A stretch of DNA of 29,165 nt from Acanthaster planci (taxonomy: Eukaryota; Echinodermata; Asteroidea; Valvatida; Acanthasteridae). The DNA lies in contig NW_019091573.1 in assembly GCF_001949145.1 (NCBI RefSeq), forward strand, positions 43,720 to 72,884. The letters are read 5' to 3'. The position numbers and the translations under genes are program-made. Under the pieces are notes generated by a model. It had not been told where the DNA came from and searched no databases. It saw nothing but the letters and a program-made list of their open reading frames with translations. The stretch's first letter is position 1. The number at the start of each line of letters is the position of its first letter. Shown here one piece after another: positions 29,153 to 29,165 of the stretch.

Positions 29153-29165
29153 ACGTTACATGTTG

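Noticed and set aside
1-29165. CRISPR array, tRNA, rRNA or other structured RNA gene
   Set aside because: No regularly spaced identical repeats with unique spacers, and no A/B-box or cloverleaf pattern was found on either strand by eye.

Overview
The window is AT-rich animal DNA, most likely from a marine invertebrate. There are no bacterial-style operons. Coding remnants are short, interrupted by spliceosomal introns and separated by long non-coding stretches. The palindrome TACATGTA is greatly over-represented. The mobile-element families present (an ISL2EU-like two-gene DNA transposon, an APE-type LINE, DIRS/Crypton-type tyrosine recombinases and a Tigger-like MITE) are familiar from echinoderm, lancelet, cnidarian and mollusc genomes. 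I cannot fix the phylum from the sequence. A run of 541 N at 10463-11003 is an assembly gap.

Layout. 1-9.6 kb: mostly non-coding. It holds two exon-like open stretches on the minus strand (about 1.9-2.3 kb), a dispersed repeat at 7.5-8.0 kb, and one member of a diverged repeat pair at 6.5 kb (partner at 24.7 kb). 9.67-10.06 kb: a broken tyrosine recombinase, plus strand. 13.0-14.8 kb: the decayed 5' half of a LINE (gag-like ORF1, then an AP-type endonuclease), plus strand. 14.83-15.73 kb: a non-autonomous element with imperfect terminal inverted repeats. 16.1-21.4 kb, the centre of interest: a plus-strand DDE transposase (two exons of its 3' half) converges on a minus-strand, multi-exon gene with a SAP-like N-terminus, a SWIM-like region and a C-terminal YqaJ (lambda-exonuclease-fold) nuclease. 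I read the two as one decayed ISL2EU-type transposon carrying its own accessory nuclease. Intron 1 of the nuclease gene contains a 181-bp Tigger-like MITE. 22.6-23.4 kb: a CpG-rich, promoter-like zone with a well-spliced 89-bp minus-strand exon and a hairpin. 26.25-26.40 kb: a minus-strand fragment matching the last helix of the CBP/p300 KIX domain, the only recognisable trace of a host gene. 27.9-28.2 kb: a 202-bp tandem duplication. 28.2-29.15 kb: a second, better preserved but still broken tyrosine recombinase, in a segment visibly richer in GC and CpG than its surroundings.

How the parts relate. In the 16-21 kb element the transposase would have cut and joined the DNA. The SAP-SWIM-YqaJ protein would be a DNA-binding exonuclease travelling with it. 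Every recognisable gene except the short SAP exon carries frameshifts or stops, and several breaks are short tandem duplications (28, 45 and 202 bp). The window is best read as a graveyard of nested transposons, possibly lying in intergenic or intronic DNA of an unidentified host gene.
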